From CADEED01 sp036274075 (GTDB lineage: Bacteria; Pseudomonadota; Gammaproteobacteria; Steroidobacterales; Steroidobacteraceae): a DNA stretch of 64,000 bases. The stretch's first letter is position 1. The number at the start of each line of letters is the position of its first letter. Position numbers and translations under genes: made by a program. The stretch spans positions 17,507 through 81,506 of the forward strand of contig DASUGK010000013.1 in the NCBI GenBank assembly GCA_036274075.1. Direction: 5' to 3'. Below, piece by piece: positions 37,438-46,531 of the stretch. The notes beneath the pieces are model-generated. The model did not search any database. It had not been told where the DNA came from and saw only the letters and a program-made list of their open reading frames with translations.

Positions 37438-40400
37438 CTAGGGTTCCGGGCTGTGGGCCGGGGCCGCGTGCGGCGCCGGGGTAGCCAGGACGGTGCCGCC
37501 GGCGGCCGCACTCGCGCCGGACCTGGCGAAGGCCTTGCGATCCAGCACGGCGTACAGCACCGGGATCACCACCAGCGTCAGGAAGGTGGCCACGAGGTTG
37601 CCGGCGATGACCGTGATCGCCATGGGCCGGCGGATCTCGGCGCCTTCACCGATGCCGATGGCCATGGGAATCAGGCCGATGATGGTGCTCACGCTGGTGA
37701 TCAGGATGGGCCGCAGGCGCGTGCGGCCCGCGAGCTTGATGGCCTCGATGCGTTCGAGCCCGCGCTCGCGCGCCTGGTTGATGGCATCGATGAGCACGAT
37801 GGCGTTGTTGACCACGATGCCCGCCAGCATGATGAGTCCGATCAGCGCCACCGAGTTGATGGTGGTGCCGGTGATGTACAGGCCCCAGATCGAACCGATC
37901 AATCCCATCGGGATGGTGAACAGGATGACGAAGGGGTGCAGCAGCGATTCGAACTGCGAGGCCATGACCAGGTAGACCAGGAACACCGCCAGCGCGAAGG
38001 CCAGCGCCAGCGAACGGAAGCTCTGCGTCATCTCCTCGCTCTGGCCCGAGACCGAACCCAGGATGCCGACCGGCAGCGTCGTGGCGGCGAGAATCGCCTG
38101 CGCTTCGCGCGTGGCTTCGCCGAGATCGCCGGCAGCCGGCGCCGCGGAAATCACCGCGACGCGTTCCTGGTTGGCGCGCCGGATTTCGGCGGGCCCGGTG
38201 GCGAGGCGCACCTCGGCCACGGCCGACAGCGGCACCGGGTGTTCCGAGCCCGGATTCACCACCAGGTTGCGGACTTCCTCGATGGATGCGGCGCGCGTAT
38301 CCACGCTGCGCACCAGCACGTCGATCTTCTTTTCCTGCAGGCGGTAGCGCGTGGCCACGCTGCCGCGCACGTTCGACACGACGCGGTCGGCGATGTCGCG
38401 CACCGCGAGCCCGAGCTGCGAGGCGCGCTCCTGGTCGAAGAGGATCTGGATCTCCGGATGACCGCCCTCGATGCTGGAACGGATGTCGCGGAATTTCCCC
38501 GACCGCTCCATGCGCTCGCGAACGATGTTCGCGGCCGTGGACAACCGGTCGAGGTCGTAGCCCGCCAGGACCACTTCCACCGGCGTCGCGAGCGTCAGCA
38601 GCGAGGGGCGCGTGAATTCGTACTGCGCACCGGGGATGCCGCCCAGCTGCTCGCGCAGCTGCTGCATGGCGAGCTCCTCGCCGTCGTGGTCGATGGGCGC
38701 CTTCAGCTTCACGTCCAGGTTGCCGGTGTTCTCGCCCGAGTCGACCGGGTTGGCATCGAGGCGATTGCCGGTGCCCGCCACCGCGTAGGCGCTGTCGATG
38801 TTCCGCAGCGTGCGCGCGGCCTCGTGGATGTACTGCACCTGGCGATCGGTGGTTTCGAGCGGCGAGCCCGCCGGCAGCCGCATCTTCACCGTGAACTCGC
38901 CCTGCGACAGCTGCGGGATGAGCTCGGTGCCGAGCCGCGGCAGGATCAGCGCCGTGACGGCGAGGATGCCGAACGCGCTGAACAGCACGGCGGCGCGGCG
39001 CGCCAGCGCCCATTCGAGCAGCGCCGGGTAATGGCGCTCCAGGAAACTGAAACACTTCTGCGTGACCCAGACGCAGGGCGAAAGCACGACCGCGAACACC
39101 TTGCCGAGGAAACCGAAGACCACGCGCAACACGCGCACCATCCAGGTGAACACGAGGCGGAACAGGAAGCCGCACCAGCGCAGGCCGGTGCGCGCGCCGC
39201 GCGCGGTGGCAGTGACGGCGCGCCAGCCGCGCGAACTCCTCTGCACGGACTCCGGGCCGCGCACGATGCCGCCGACGTTGAGATTGCTCCACATGGCGCG
39301 GACGTAGCGGCGCAGCGCGCCCAGGGTCTCGCGCGGCTCGCCGGCGTCCTCCGCCAGCGGTTCTTCCTTGTCGCCGAGGCGCGCGCGCCACGCCGTCATC
39401 ATGGGCACCAGCGTGATGCCGACCATCAGCGAGATGAGCTGCGCGAACGTGACGGTGAGGGCCTGGTCGCGGAACAGCTGCCCGGCGATGCCGCTCACGA
39501 ACACCATGGGGAAGAACACGGCCACGGAAGTCAGCGTCGAGGCGGTCACGGCCGTCGCGACTTCCGCGGTGCCTTCGCGCGCCGCGTCGATGGTGGACAG
39601 CCCGGCTTCCTTGCGCCTGGCGATGGCCTCGAGGATGACCACCGAGTTGTCGATCAGCATGCCCACCGACAGCGCGATGCCTCCCAGCGACATCACGTTC
39701 AGCGTGAGGTCGAAGGCATACATCATGACGAAGATGCCGACCACCGTGACCGGGATCACCACGCCGGTGACGATGGTGGCCCACGCGTCGCGCAGGAAGA
39801 AATACAGCACCAGGATCGAGAGCAGGCCGCCGAGGATGGCGGCATCCTTCACGTCGCTCACGGCGCTGGCGATGAATTTCGACTGGTCGTAGACCGGCAC
39901 GAGCTTGGTACCGGCGGGCAGGGTTTTGCCGAGAGACTCGAGCTTGTCGGCGATGCCATGCGCCAGCTGCACCGTGTTGGCGTCGCCTTCCTTGTAGATG
40001 GCGAGCTCGATGCACTCCGCGCCGTTCAGGCGGGTGATGGCAGTACGATCCTTGTAGCCGCGTTCGACGCGTGCCACGTCCTTGAGGTAGACCGGCTGGC
40101 CGTCGACGTTGGCGATGACGGCGTTGGCCATGTCCTCGAGCGTGTCGAATTCATTGACGGTGCGTACCAGGAAACGCTGCGTGCCCTGTTCCAGACGGCC
40201 GCCGGAGAGATTGACGTTTTCTGCGCCGATGCGCCGGGCCACCTGTTCGATGGAAAGCCGCAGCTGCGCCAGTCGTTGCTGGTCGACATAGATCTGTACC
40301 TCGTCTTCGAAGCCGCCGCTGACCTTGACGGCGGCGGAACCTTCCACGGATTCGATCTCGGGCTTGATGCGGTCGTCGGCGAAGCGCCGCAGGAACTTGA

Positions 40401-40878
40401 GCCGTTCCTCGTGGCTGGCGCCCCCGTCGTCTGTAAGCAGGGCCGTTTCGTCGACCAGCGCCACGCGCATGACGGGCTCGCTGGACGGATCGAAGCGCAG
40501 CAGCAGCGGGCGCGTGGCCTCGGTGGGCAGCCACAGCACGTCGAGGCGCTCGCGCACCTCGATGCCGGCGAAGTCCATGTCCGTGCCCCAGGTGAATTCG
40601 ACGATCACGTCGGACTGGCCGGAGCGCGACACCGAGCGCACCGAGCGCACGTTGCGCACCACGCCCGCGGCTTCCTCGACGGGCCGCGAGATCAGGTTCT
40701 CGACCTCGGTGGGCGCGGCCCCCGGCAGCTCGGTGCGGATGGTGAGCGTCGGGTACGACAGGTCCGGCAGCAGGTTGACCTTGAGCCGCGACAGCGAAAT
40801 GAACCCGAGCAGGGTGATCGCCACCGTCGCCATGGCGATGGTGACGCGCCGGCGAATCGCGAAGTCCACGAGCGTCAT
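37438..40878 (-). CDS. RND efflux permease with enlarged central loop, first of tandem pair
   Basis: This is a 1146-residue RND pump. The N-terminus is FAIRRRVTIAMATVAITLLG, and TM4 has GMLIDNSVVILEA. About 100 extra residues are inserted between TM6 and TM7 (roughly 505-625). They include a basic stretch and a hydrophobic run (FLFRLVFTWMV onward) that could add membrane-associated helices. It starts two bases after the adaptor stop. The adaptor plus two permeases resembles the MdtABC/MuxABC design. Confidence 0.92.
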   Translation of the reverse strand: MTLVDFAIRRRVTIAMATVAITLLGFISLSRLKVNLLPDLSYPTLTIRTELPGAAPTEVENLISRPVEEAAGVVRNVRSVRSVSRSGQSDVIVEFTWGTDMDFAGIEVRERLDVLWLPTEATRPLLLRFDPSSEPVMRVALVDETALLTDDGGASHEERLKFLRRFADDRIKPEIESVEGSAAVKVSGGFEDEVQIYVDQQRLAQLRLSIEQVARRIGAENVNLSGGRLEQGTQRFLVRTVNEFDTLEDMANAVIANVDGQPVYLKDVARVERGYKDRTAITRLNGAECIELAIYKEGDANTVQLAHGIADKLESLGKTLPAGTKLVPVYDQSKFIASAVSDVKDAAILGGLLSILVLYFFLRDAWATIVTGVVIPVTVVGIFVMMYAFDLTLNVMSLGGIALSVGMLIDNSVVILEAIARRKEAGLSTIDAAREGTAEVATAVTASTLTSVAVFFPMVFVSGIAGQLFRDQALTVTFAQLISLMVGITLVPMMTAWRARLGDKEEPLAEDAGEPRETLGALRRYVRAMWSNLNVGGIVRGPESVQRSSRGWRAVTATARGARTGLRWCGFLFRLVFTWMVRVLRVVFGFLGKVFAVVLSPCVWVTQKCFSFLERHYPALLEWALARRAAVLFSAFGILAVTALILPRLGTELIPQLSQGEFTVKMRLPAGSPLETTDRQVQYIHEAARTLRNIDSAYAVAGTGNRLDANPVDSGENTGNLDVKLKAPIDHDGEELAMQQLREQLGGIPGAQYEFTRPSLLTLATPVEVVLAGYDLDRLSTAANIVRERMERSGKFRDIRSSIEGGHPEIQILFDQERASQLGLAVRDIADRVVSNVRGSVATRYRLQEKKIDVLVRSVDTRAASIEEVRNLVVNPGSEHPVPLSAVAEVRLATGPAEIRRANQERVAVISAAPAAGDLGEATREAQAILAATTLPVGILGSVSGQSEEMTQSFRSLALAFALAVFLVYLVMASQFESLLHPFVILFTIPMGLIGSIWGLYITGTTINSVALIGLIMLAGIVVNNAIVLIDAINQARERGLERIEAIKLAGRTRLRPILITSVSTIIGLIPMAIGIGEGAEIRRPMAITVIAGNLVATFLTLVVIPVLYAVLDRKAFARSGASAAAGGTVLATPAPHAAPAHSPEP

Positions 40879-40880
40879 GA

Positions 40881-41981
40881 CTAACTACCGGATTTGCTGA
40901 CCGCCTGCGCGGTCTGGTCCAGGGTCACTACGCGTACCGGGTTTCCATCCTTGAGCCCGTTCTGACCGACGATCACGACCTGTTCGCTGCCCGTGAGTCC
41001 CTCGACCACCTCGATGCGGCCCGCATTGCTGAGCCCGACCTTGACGGCGCGTTGCTCGGCCTTGCCGCCGGACACGATGAACAGGTTCGACGAGCCGTCG
41101 GTGTCGAGCAGCGCGACGCGCGGGACACTGAGCGCCTCGGCGCGCCGCTCGAACACGATGCCGACGCGCGAGAACATGCCGGGCTTGAGGTCCCCCCTGG
41201 GGTCGTCGACCTCGAGCGTGACCTTGAACGTCGCCGTGGCCGCATCGACCACCGGCGACACCAGGCGCACCGTGGCAGGGAACTGGCGGCCGGCGAGGGC
41301 GTCGACGGCGATGGTCGCCGCCTGGCCGGGCTTGAGGCGCGCGAGCTCGCGCTCGGGCACGAAGACGTTAGCCTTGAGCGGCGTCGGGTCGGTGACGCGG
41401 AACAGGCTGGTGCCCACCGCGATCTCCTGGCCGAGCTTGATGTGGCGCGTGGAGACGATGCCGGCGAACGGCGCGCGGATCGTGCTGTACGACAAATTGA
41501 GCTGCGCGAGATCGTCCGCGGCCACCTGGTTGTCGAGGTCGTACTTGAGATTCTCGAAGGCGCCGGCGGAGACCAGTCCCTTGGCGTGCAGTTCGACCTG
41601 GCGGTTGAAGTCACGCTCGGCCTTGGCGCGCGCGGCGCGGGTCTGCGCGGCCTGCAGGCGCAGCTGGCGATCGTCGAGCTGCGCGAGGATCTGCCCGGCC
41701 TGCACGCGGTCGCCTTCCTCGACGAGGATGCGGCGCACTTCGCCGCCGACCTTGGCGATGACCTCGGCATCGGCTTCGGCCTCGAGCGTCGCGGTGCCGC
41801 TGTACATGGCCAGCATTTCGCCGCGCGTGGGCTGTGCAACCTCGACCGGGATGGCGGCTTCGGCCTTGGCCTTTTCGTCCTTGTCCTGGGTGGAGTTGTC
41901 GGCCGCGACGCCGTCCTTGGCACAGGCGCTGAGCGCGAGAGCGAGGGCCACGATGCCCGCGCGAAGAATGATTTTTTCCAT
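40881..41981 (-). CDS. periplasmic adaptor (membrane fusion) lipoprotein of RND efflux system
   Basis: This 366-residue HlyD/AcrA-type adaptor has a lipobox-like LALSAC near residues 15-20. A lipoyl half-motif (AKVGGEVRRILVEEGDRVQAG), a short alpha-hairpin, the second lipoyl half (IRAPFAGIVSTRHIKLG), a beta-barrel and a membrane-proximal domain follow. It links the two permeases to the outer-membrane channel. It is the first gene of the operon behind the palindromic promoter at 42047-42087. Confidence 0.92.
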   Translation of the reverse strand: MEKIILRAGIVALALALSACAKDGVAADNSTQDKDEKAKAEAAIPVEVAQPTRGEMLAMYSGTATLEAEADAEVIAKVGGEVRRILVEEGDRVQAGQILAQLDDRQLRLQAAQTRAARAKAERDFNRQVELHAKGLVSAGAFENLKYDLDNQVAADDLAQLNLSYSTIRAPFAGIVSTRHIKLGQEIAVGTSLFRVTDPTPLKANVFVPERELARLKPGQAATIAVDALAGRQFPATVRLVSPVVDAATATFKVTLEVDDPRGDLKPGMFSRVGIVFERRAEALSVPRVALLDTDGSSNLFIVSGGKAEQRAVKVGLSNAGRIEVVEGLTGSEQVVIVGQNGLKDGNPVRVVTLDQTAQAVSKSGS

Positions 41982-42046
41982 GGCCCGTCCCCTGGTGGTT
42001 GCGTTTTTGACGACGCAGCCACCGCATTGGTTGCGATTGGGGCGGG

Positions 42047-42087
42047 AGTCTAGGGAACTATGGTGTTGTAGTCAACTACAACACCAT
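42047..42087 (-). promoter_or_regulatory. efflux operon promoter overlapped by perfect 28-bp palindrome
   Basis: The palindrome spans 42060-42087 with perfect 13-base arms (42060-42072 and 42075-42087) and a 2-base centre. On the minus strand TTGACT (42075-42070) and TAGACT (42052-42047), 17 bases apart, form a good sigma-70 promoter. The -35 box lies in the middle of the palindrome. A dimeric repressor bound here would block the promoter. No TetR or MarR gene is in the window, so the regulator must be encoded elsewhere. Confidence 0.72.
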
Positions 42088-42115
42088 TTGTGCCTTAGGC
42101 ATTCGCCCAAGGCAA

Positions 42116-42135
42116 CCTGAATCGGGCTATTCAGG
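42116..42135 (-). terminator. hairpin at the 3' end of prc
   Basis: CCTGAAT (42116-42122) and ATTCAGG (42129-42135) pair around a six-base loop, covering the prc stop codon. A second weaker hairpin (TGCCTT/AAGGCA) follows on the minus strand. There is no clear U-tract, so termination strength is uncertain. It separates prc from the efflux promoter. Confidence 0.4.
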
Positions 42136-44250
42136 CTTCTTGCTGTCGCTCCGCACGGTCCTCGTAGGGGCCGAATGGGTGGGACGGATGCCGGTCACCA
42201 TGTCCGTCATGACCTCTGCGGCCTGGTCGAGCACGGTGTCCGGGAATTTCGCGTCGGCGAGTTCCTCGGAGCTCTTGAGCTCCGGCAGTCCCTGCGCGGC
42301 GCGGCGCGCGTTTTCACGCGCCAGCCGATCCTTGTCGATGCGCTCGCGTTCGGCCTTGCGCTGCTGCAGGTTGAGCGACAGCGAGGTCTGCTTGCGCACG
42401 GCGTCGTTGGCGGCCAGGTCGGCCACCAGCCAGCGGTAATCGGGATCGCGGTCGGCGCGCGCCTTTTCTTCGGCCGACAACGCGGCGATGTTCGGCTGCA
42501 ATGCCTTGGCTTCGCTGCGGAAGGGCACGCCGGGGATGCGATCCCACGGCAGGGCGCCTTCGAGTGCGCTCTCGCCGAATTCGTTGGTGTCGATCTGCGA
42601 GGGCAGCGTGACGTCGGGCTCGACGCCGCGGTGCTGCGTGCTCTCACCCGTGATGCGATAGAACTTGCCGATGGTGACCGTGAGCTGGCCGTTCACCGGA
42701 CGCGGTGACCAGCGATCGAGCGGCACCAGGTTCTGCACCGTGCCCTTGCCGAAGGTGCGTTGGCCGAGGATCGTGGCGCGGTGGTAGTCCTGCAGCGCGC
42801 CGGCGAAGATCTCCGACGCCGAGGCGCTGAAGCGATCCACGAGCACTGCCAGCGGGCCGGAATAGGCGACGCCGGGTTCCGGATCGTCCTGCACTTCGAG
42901 GTCGCCGGTGGTGACCTTGAGCTGCACCACCGGGCCCTTGTCGACGAACAGGCCGGTGAGCGCCGTGGCCTCGGGCAGGTATCCGCCGCCGTTGCCGCGC
43001 AGGTCGAGCACCAGGCCGTCGATCTTCTCGGCCTTCAGTTCGCTGATCAGGCGGCGTACGTCGCGCGTGGTCGAGCGGAAGTCCTTCTCACCCGCGTTCT
43101 GGGCTTCGACGTCCTGGTAGAAGGCTGGCACGTTGATGATGCCGACGCGGATTTCCTTGTCGCCGCGCTTGATGGTGCGCAGTTCTTTCTGCGCAGCCTG
43201 CGCTTCGAGCGTAACCTTGTTGCGCGTGAATTCGAGCACCTTCTCCGGCGAACCCGGCGCGGCACCCGCGGGCAGCACCTGCAGGCGCACCTGCGTGCCG
43301 GCGCGTCCGCGGATCAGCTGTACCACGTCATCGATGCGCCAGCCGAGCACGTCGGTGATCGGGCCTTCCTTGCCCTGGCCAACGCCGGTGATTCGGTCCT
43401 TGACCGAAATGGTCCCGGCGATCGCCGCCGGTCCGCCTTCGATCACGTTCATGATGGTCACGTAGTCATCCACGAGCTGGAGCGACGCGCCGATGCCGTC
43501 GTAGTTGAGGCTCATCTGGATGCGGTACTCCTCGGAGCTGCGCGGCGAGAAGTAGCTCGAATGCGGATCGTAGGCGCGCGCGTAGGAATTCATCAGCGAC
43601 TCGAACACGTCGTCGGCGCTCACCTGGTCGATGCGCTTGAGCGTGGTCTCGTAGCGCTTCTTGAGCAGCTTGGAGGCCTCGTCCCAGTTCTTGCCCGTGA
43701 GCAGCAGCGACAGGGCGTCGTTCTTGACGCGCTTGCGCCACCATTCGTCGAGCTCGGCCTGCGAAGCGGCCCAGGGCGCCTTCTCGCGGTCGAACTCGAA
43801 GGTTTCGTTGAGCGTCCAGTCCGGTTCCTTGTCGAGCTGGGCGATGGCGAACTTGATGCGCTCGCGGTTGCGCTGCTGGAAGCGCGCGAAGATCGCGAAG
43901 GCGGGATCCACGTCGCCGCTGCGGATCATGTCGTCGAAGCGCAGCTTGTACTGGTCGAACTCCGACACGTCGGAGGCGAGCAGGCTGGACCGCTGGCCGT
44001 CGATGCTGTCGAGGTAGCGCGAGTAGACGATGGCCGAGAGGCGGTCGTCGAGCTTGGAGCCGCTGTAGTGCATGCCCTCGAGCATCGAGCCGACGCGGCG
44101 CGCCACGGAGCGGTGCCGTTCGCTGGGAACGACGGACCCGGCCGGGAGCTGGGTATTGGCGGGTGCCTGGGCGGACCCCGTGAGCACCAGCAAGGCGGCC
44201 AGCATCGAGGGGGCAAGCCAGCGGGAAGACCGTGAAATCGATGGATTCAT
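42127..44250 (-). CDS. prc: periplasmic tail-specific (carboxy-terminal) processing protease Prc/Tsp
   Basis: This 707-residue protein has a signal peptide (MLAALLVLTGSAQA). A long N-terminal helical domain, a PDZ domain (GIGASLQLVDDYVTIMNVIEGGPA) and a peptidase core with Ser in DRFSASASEIFAGAL and Lys in RTFGKGTVQN follow. The C-terminal DUF3340-type helical region is rich in charged residues. Prc cuts C-terminally tagged periplasmic proteins, including SsrA-tagged ones, and trims cell-wall enzymes. The ATG at 44250 gives the signal peptide directly. Confidence 0.93.
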   Translation of the reverse strand: MNPSISRSSRWLAPSMLAALLVLTGSAQAPANTQLPAGSVVPSERHRSVARRVGSMLEGMHYSGSKLDDRLSAIVYSRYLDSIDGQRSSLLASDVSEFDQYKLRFDDMIRSGDVDPAFAIFARFQQRNRERIKFAIAQLDKEPDWTLNETFEFDREKAPWAASQAELDEWWRKRVKNDALSLLLTGKNWDEASKLLKKRYETTLKRIDQVSADDVFESLMNSYARAYDPHSSYFSPRSSEEYRIQMSLNYDGIGASLQLVDDYVTIMNVIEGGPAAIAGTISVKDRITGVGQGKEGPITDVLGWRIDDVVQLIRGRAGTQVRLQVLPAGAAPGSPEKVLEFTRNKVTLEAQAAQKELRTIKRGDKEIRVGIINVPAFYQDVEAQNAGEKDFRSTTRDVRRLISELKAEKIDGLVLDLRGNGGGYLPEATALTGLFVDKGPVVQLKVTTGDLEVQDDPEPGVAYSGPLAVLVDRFSASASEIFAGALQDYHRATILGQRTFGKGTVQNLVPLDRWSPRPVNGQLTVTIGKFYRITGESTQHRGVEPDVTLPSQIDTNEFGESALEGALPWDRIPGVPFRSEAKALQPNIAALSAEEKARADRDPDYRWLVADLAANDAVRKQTSLSLNLQQRKAERERIDKDRLARENARRAAQGLPELKSSEELADAKFPDTVLDQAAEVMTDMVTGIRPTHSAPTRTVRSDSKKPE

Positions 44251-44350
44251 GCGGGATGAAGTCTCAGTGCTGAGAGGGGTCCGTACAATGGAACTTAAGG
44301 CCGTGTGCTGGCCTGCTTCAAGTGGCATCTACCCAAACGGAGCTTAATCC

Positions 44351-44641
44351 TTGCGTCCATTGGTCGTTCTCCTTGGAATCGTGATGGGCTCGACAGTCTC
44401 CATTGCCTTGGCGCTCGTGCTGACGGGCGTGGTTTTCCTGCTGCTGCCGGAGTACGGCAGCCGCCTGGCCGATGAGCGCGGATCGCTGGTTCTGGCATGC
44501 CTGTTGTCGGTGGCGCTGGCGGCAATCGCGATTACCAGTTTCTACGGGGAATTGCGGTTGCGGGCCTGGCGCTACGTGGCCCACGTGTCCCTGGCGCTGG
44601 CGCTGACCGTGACGCTTTGGACGTATTGGCCGCGTAAATGA
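44351..44641 (+). CDS. small three-helix membrane protein
   Basis: This 96-residue hydrophobic protein has three membrane segments (LVVLLGIVMGSTVSIALALVL, SLVLACLLSVALAAIAI, VAHVSLALALTVTLWTYW). The start is TTG at 44351, supported by GGAG eight bases upstream. A later ATG is possible. It is divergent from prc. The family is not recognised. Confidence 0.6.
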   Translation: MRPLVVLLGIVMGSTVSIALALVLTGVVFLLLPEYGSRLADERGSLVLACLLSVALAAIAITSFYGELRLRAWRYVAHVSLALALTVTLWTYWPRK

Positions 44642-44808
44642 TGCGCACCCGCATGGAAGTTTCGAGCCGCCGAGGAGCGCGTTGGTTCCGGAAGGGGCTT
44701 GGGGGCAGTGTGCGCCGGGGCAGGGTGTCCCCGAAGGGTAAGCCCCGGGGCAGAGAGGGTCCGCCGACGCCGGCCGGCTGGCGGTGAAGAGTGTGCCGCG
44801 ATGCCGCG

Positions 44809-45033
44809 TCAGCGGCGATGCCGTGTGCCGCGCCAGGCGTCGCGCGACAGTGGTCGGCCATTGATGCTGTTGTACGGATCGAAACCCTGGGACTCACCCG
44901 CCGGGAACATGAAGTCGCCTAACAAGGTGACCTTCACGTCCTGGCTCTCGACGGGCGCCTTGCGTTCCTTCTGCTCGGCGCGTTCGCGCGCACGTTCCTC
45001 GGCCCGCCGGTCGGCAAGATAGTATTCGCTCAT
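44809..45033 (-). CDS. small charged hypothetical protein
   Basis: This 74-residue protein begins SEYYLADRRAEERARERAEQ and has a conserved-looking end, GFDPYNSINGRPLSRDAWRG. The sequence is not low-complexity after the first 30 residues, which supports a real gene. A purine-rich AGAAGAAAGAAGAA precedes the ATG at 45033. The function is unknown. Confidence 0.55.
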   Translation of the reverse strand: MSEYYLADRRAEERARERAEQKERKAPVESQDVKVTLLGDFMFPAGESQGFDPYNSINGRPLSRDAWRGTRHRR

Positions 45034-45143
45034 TTCTTCTTTCTTCTTCTGGTGTAACCGCAAAGGTCTCGCGACACTTCACAGCTCCAGTGTCGCTGAA
45101 ATGCGTCACACAATCGCACGCAGGTGGAGGCCGGCGGCCGGAA

Positions 45144-45165
45144 AATCGTGAACCGGTTCACGATT
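45144..45165. repeat. perfect 22-bp palindrome, terminator or operator
   Basis: The 22 bases at 45144-45165 equal their own reverse complement, with centre GAACCGGTTC. On the minus strand the palindrome lies 18 bases after the stop of the small membrane protein and runs into TTTT, so it could act as a terminator. The CCGG-centred core also looks like a LacI-family operator. It is about 110 bases upstream of the start of the 74-residue protein. Confidence 0.6.
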
Positions 45166-45183
45166 CGCCCCGGCGGCTTTAAC

Positions 45184-45540
45184 TTATATCTTGCGGAGGA
45201 TGAACCGGAAAACCCGGTACAGCGTGAGGAAGACGAAGGGTCCGGCGACCACGATCCAGCAGCTCGGACGCAGCTGGAACAGGCCCTTGAAGAAATCGAA
45301 GTACAGCGCGAAGAAGCCGCCGTTGGCGTACTCCCGCAGCGTGAGCCGGCCGGCGGCGTAGATCAATGCGGGCATGACCAGCAGGCCGAAGAGCACTGCC
45401 AGCCCCAGCGTGATCGCCTCGAATATGGGTCGCGGCTGCGAGTAGTAGCGATCGCGCGCGAGTACGAACCAGTTGAACAATTCCGTCCAGGCCCCCGTGG
45501 CCCCGCCGTACAGCGGGCAAGCGCGGGCATAATAGCGCAT
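45184..45540 (-). CDS. small membrane protein
   Basis: This 118-residue protein has two to three hydrophobic helices (ITLGLAVLFGLLVMPALIYAA and SCWIVVAGPFVFLTLYRVF) and a basic C-terminus. The ATG at 45540 overlaps, in the opposite direction, the start codon of the adjacent oxidoreductase. The true start could therefore be further inside. The family is not recognised. Confidence 0.6.
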   Translation of the reverse strand: MRYYARACPLYGGATGAWTELFNWFVLARDRYYSQPRPIFEAITLGLAVLFGLLVMPALIYAAGRLTLREYANGGFFALYFDFFKGLFQLRPSCWIVVAGPFVFLTLYRVFRFILRKI

Positions 45541-46501
45541 GGACAAAATCAGGGCGGCAGTCATCGGCGTCGGCTATCTAGGACGCTTCCATGCGCAGAA
45601 GTACGCGCAGATCCCTGGATGCGAGCTGGTCGGCGTGGTCGATGGCCGGGACGAGGTGCGCAACGCGGTCGCCGCGGAGGTCGGCTCGCGGGCGTTCGGC
45701 GACTACCGCGAATTGCTCGGCAAAGTCGATGCCGTCAGCGTGGTCACGCCCACGCCGGCGCACTTCGAGATCGCGGAGGCCTTCCTCACCGCGGGCGCGC
45801 ACGTGCTGGTCGAGAAACCGATCACGGAGACGCCGGAACAGGCCCGCAAGCTCATCGCGTGCGCCGCCGAGCGCAAGCGAATCCTGCAGGTCGGCCACCT
45901 CGAGCGCTTCAACTCGGCGATCCTCGCCGCCGAGCCGCACATCAGTTCGCCGCGGTTCATGGAATGCCACCGGCTCGCGCCCTTCAAGGAGCGCGGCACC
46001 GACGTGAACGTGGTGCTCGACCTCATGATCCACGACATCGACCTGGTGCAGTCGCTGACCGGCAGCGAGATCGTCAGCATCGATGCCGTCGGCAGCCCCG
46101 TATTCTCCGGCGAAATCGACATCGCCAACGCGCGCATCCGCTTCGCGAACGGCTGTGTCGCCAACACGACGGCGAGCCGCGTCAGCCTGAAAACTGAACG
46201 CAAGCTGAGGATCTTCGAAGACGCCGCCTACATTTCCCTCGACCTGCAGCAGAAGATTCTGACGCTGATCCGCAAGCGCACCGAGCCGCCGCAGCCCGGG
46301 CACCTGCCCGTGAGCATCGAGGAGGCGAACCTCGAGCAGGGCGACGCGCTGAAGAGCGAAATCGAGTCCTTTCTCGACTGCATACGGAACGACCGCCGGC
46401 CGATCGTGTCAGGTGAGGATGGGCTGCGCGCGCTGGAGACCGCGATCCGTATCACCGAACAGGTGCATGCGAACCTGCCCGGGGGTCGGAAACCGGCTTG
46501 A
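45539..46501 (+). CDS. Gfo/Idh/MocA-family oxidoreductase
   Basis: This 320-residue NAD(P)-dependent enzyme has the Rossmann motif VIGVGYLGRFHAQKY right at the N-terminus, EKPIT with the catalytic Lys region and LMIHDIDLVQSLTG. Similar proteins act on nucleotide sugars; one group oxidises UDP-GlcNAc at C3 (GnnA type). No GnnB-like aminotransferase is next to it, so the substrate is open. Confidence 0.85.
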   Translation: MDKIRAAVIGVGYLGRFHAQKYAQIPGCELVGVVDGRDEVRNAVAAEVGSRAFGDYRELLGKVDAVSVVTPTPAHFEIAEAFLTAGAHVLVEKPITETPEQARKLIACAAERKRILQVGHLERFNSAILAAEPHISSPRFMECHRLAPFKERGTDVNVVLDLMIHDIDLVQSLTGSEIVSIDAVGSPVFSGEIDIANARIRFANGCVANTTASRVSLKTERKLRIFEDAAYISLDLQQKILTLIRKRTEPPQPGHLPVSIEEANLEQGDALKSEIESFLDCIRNDRRPIVSGEDGLRALETAIRITEQVHANLPGGRKPA

Positions 46502-46531
46502 ACGTCCGCGCGGCGCTACTACATATGCCGC

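Noticed and set aside
37321..40884. 1187-codon open frame on the plus strand across the RND permease genes
   Set aside because: It is the antisense shadow of two clear RND permeases. Its product is rich in His, Arg, Gln and Asp with no domain, which is typical of antisense frames in GC-rich DNA.
45539..46501. Assignment of the Gfo/Idh/MocA protein as GnnA for lipid A
   Set aside because: Sequence style fits, but no aminotransferase or lpx genes are adjacent, so only the family is called.
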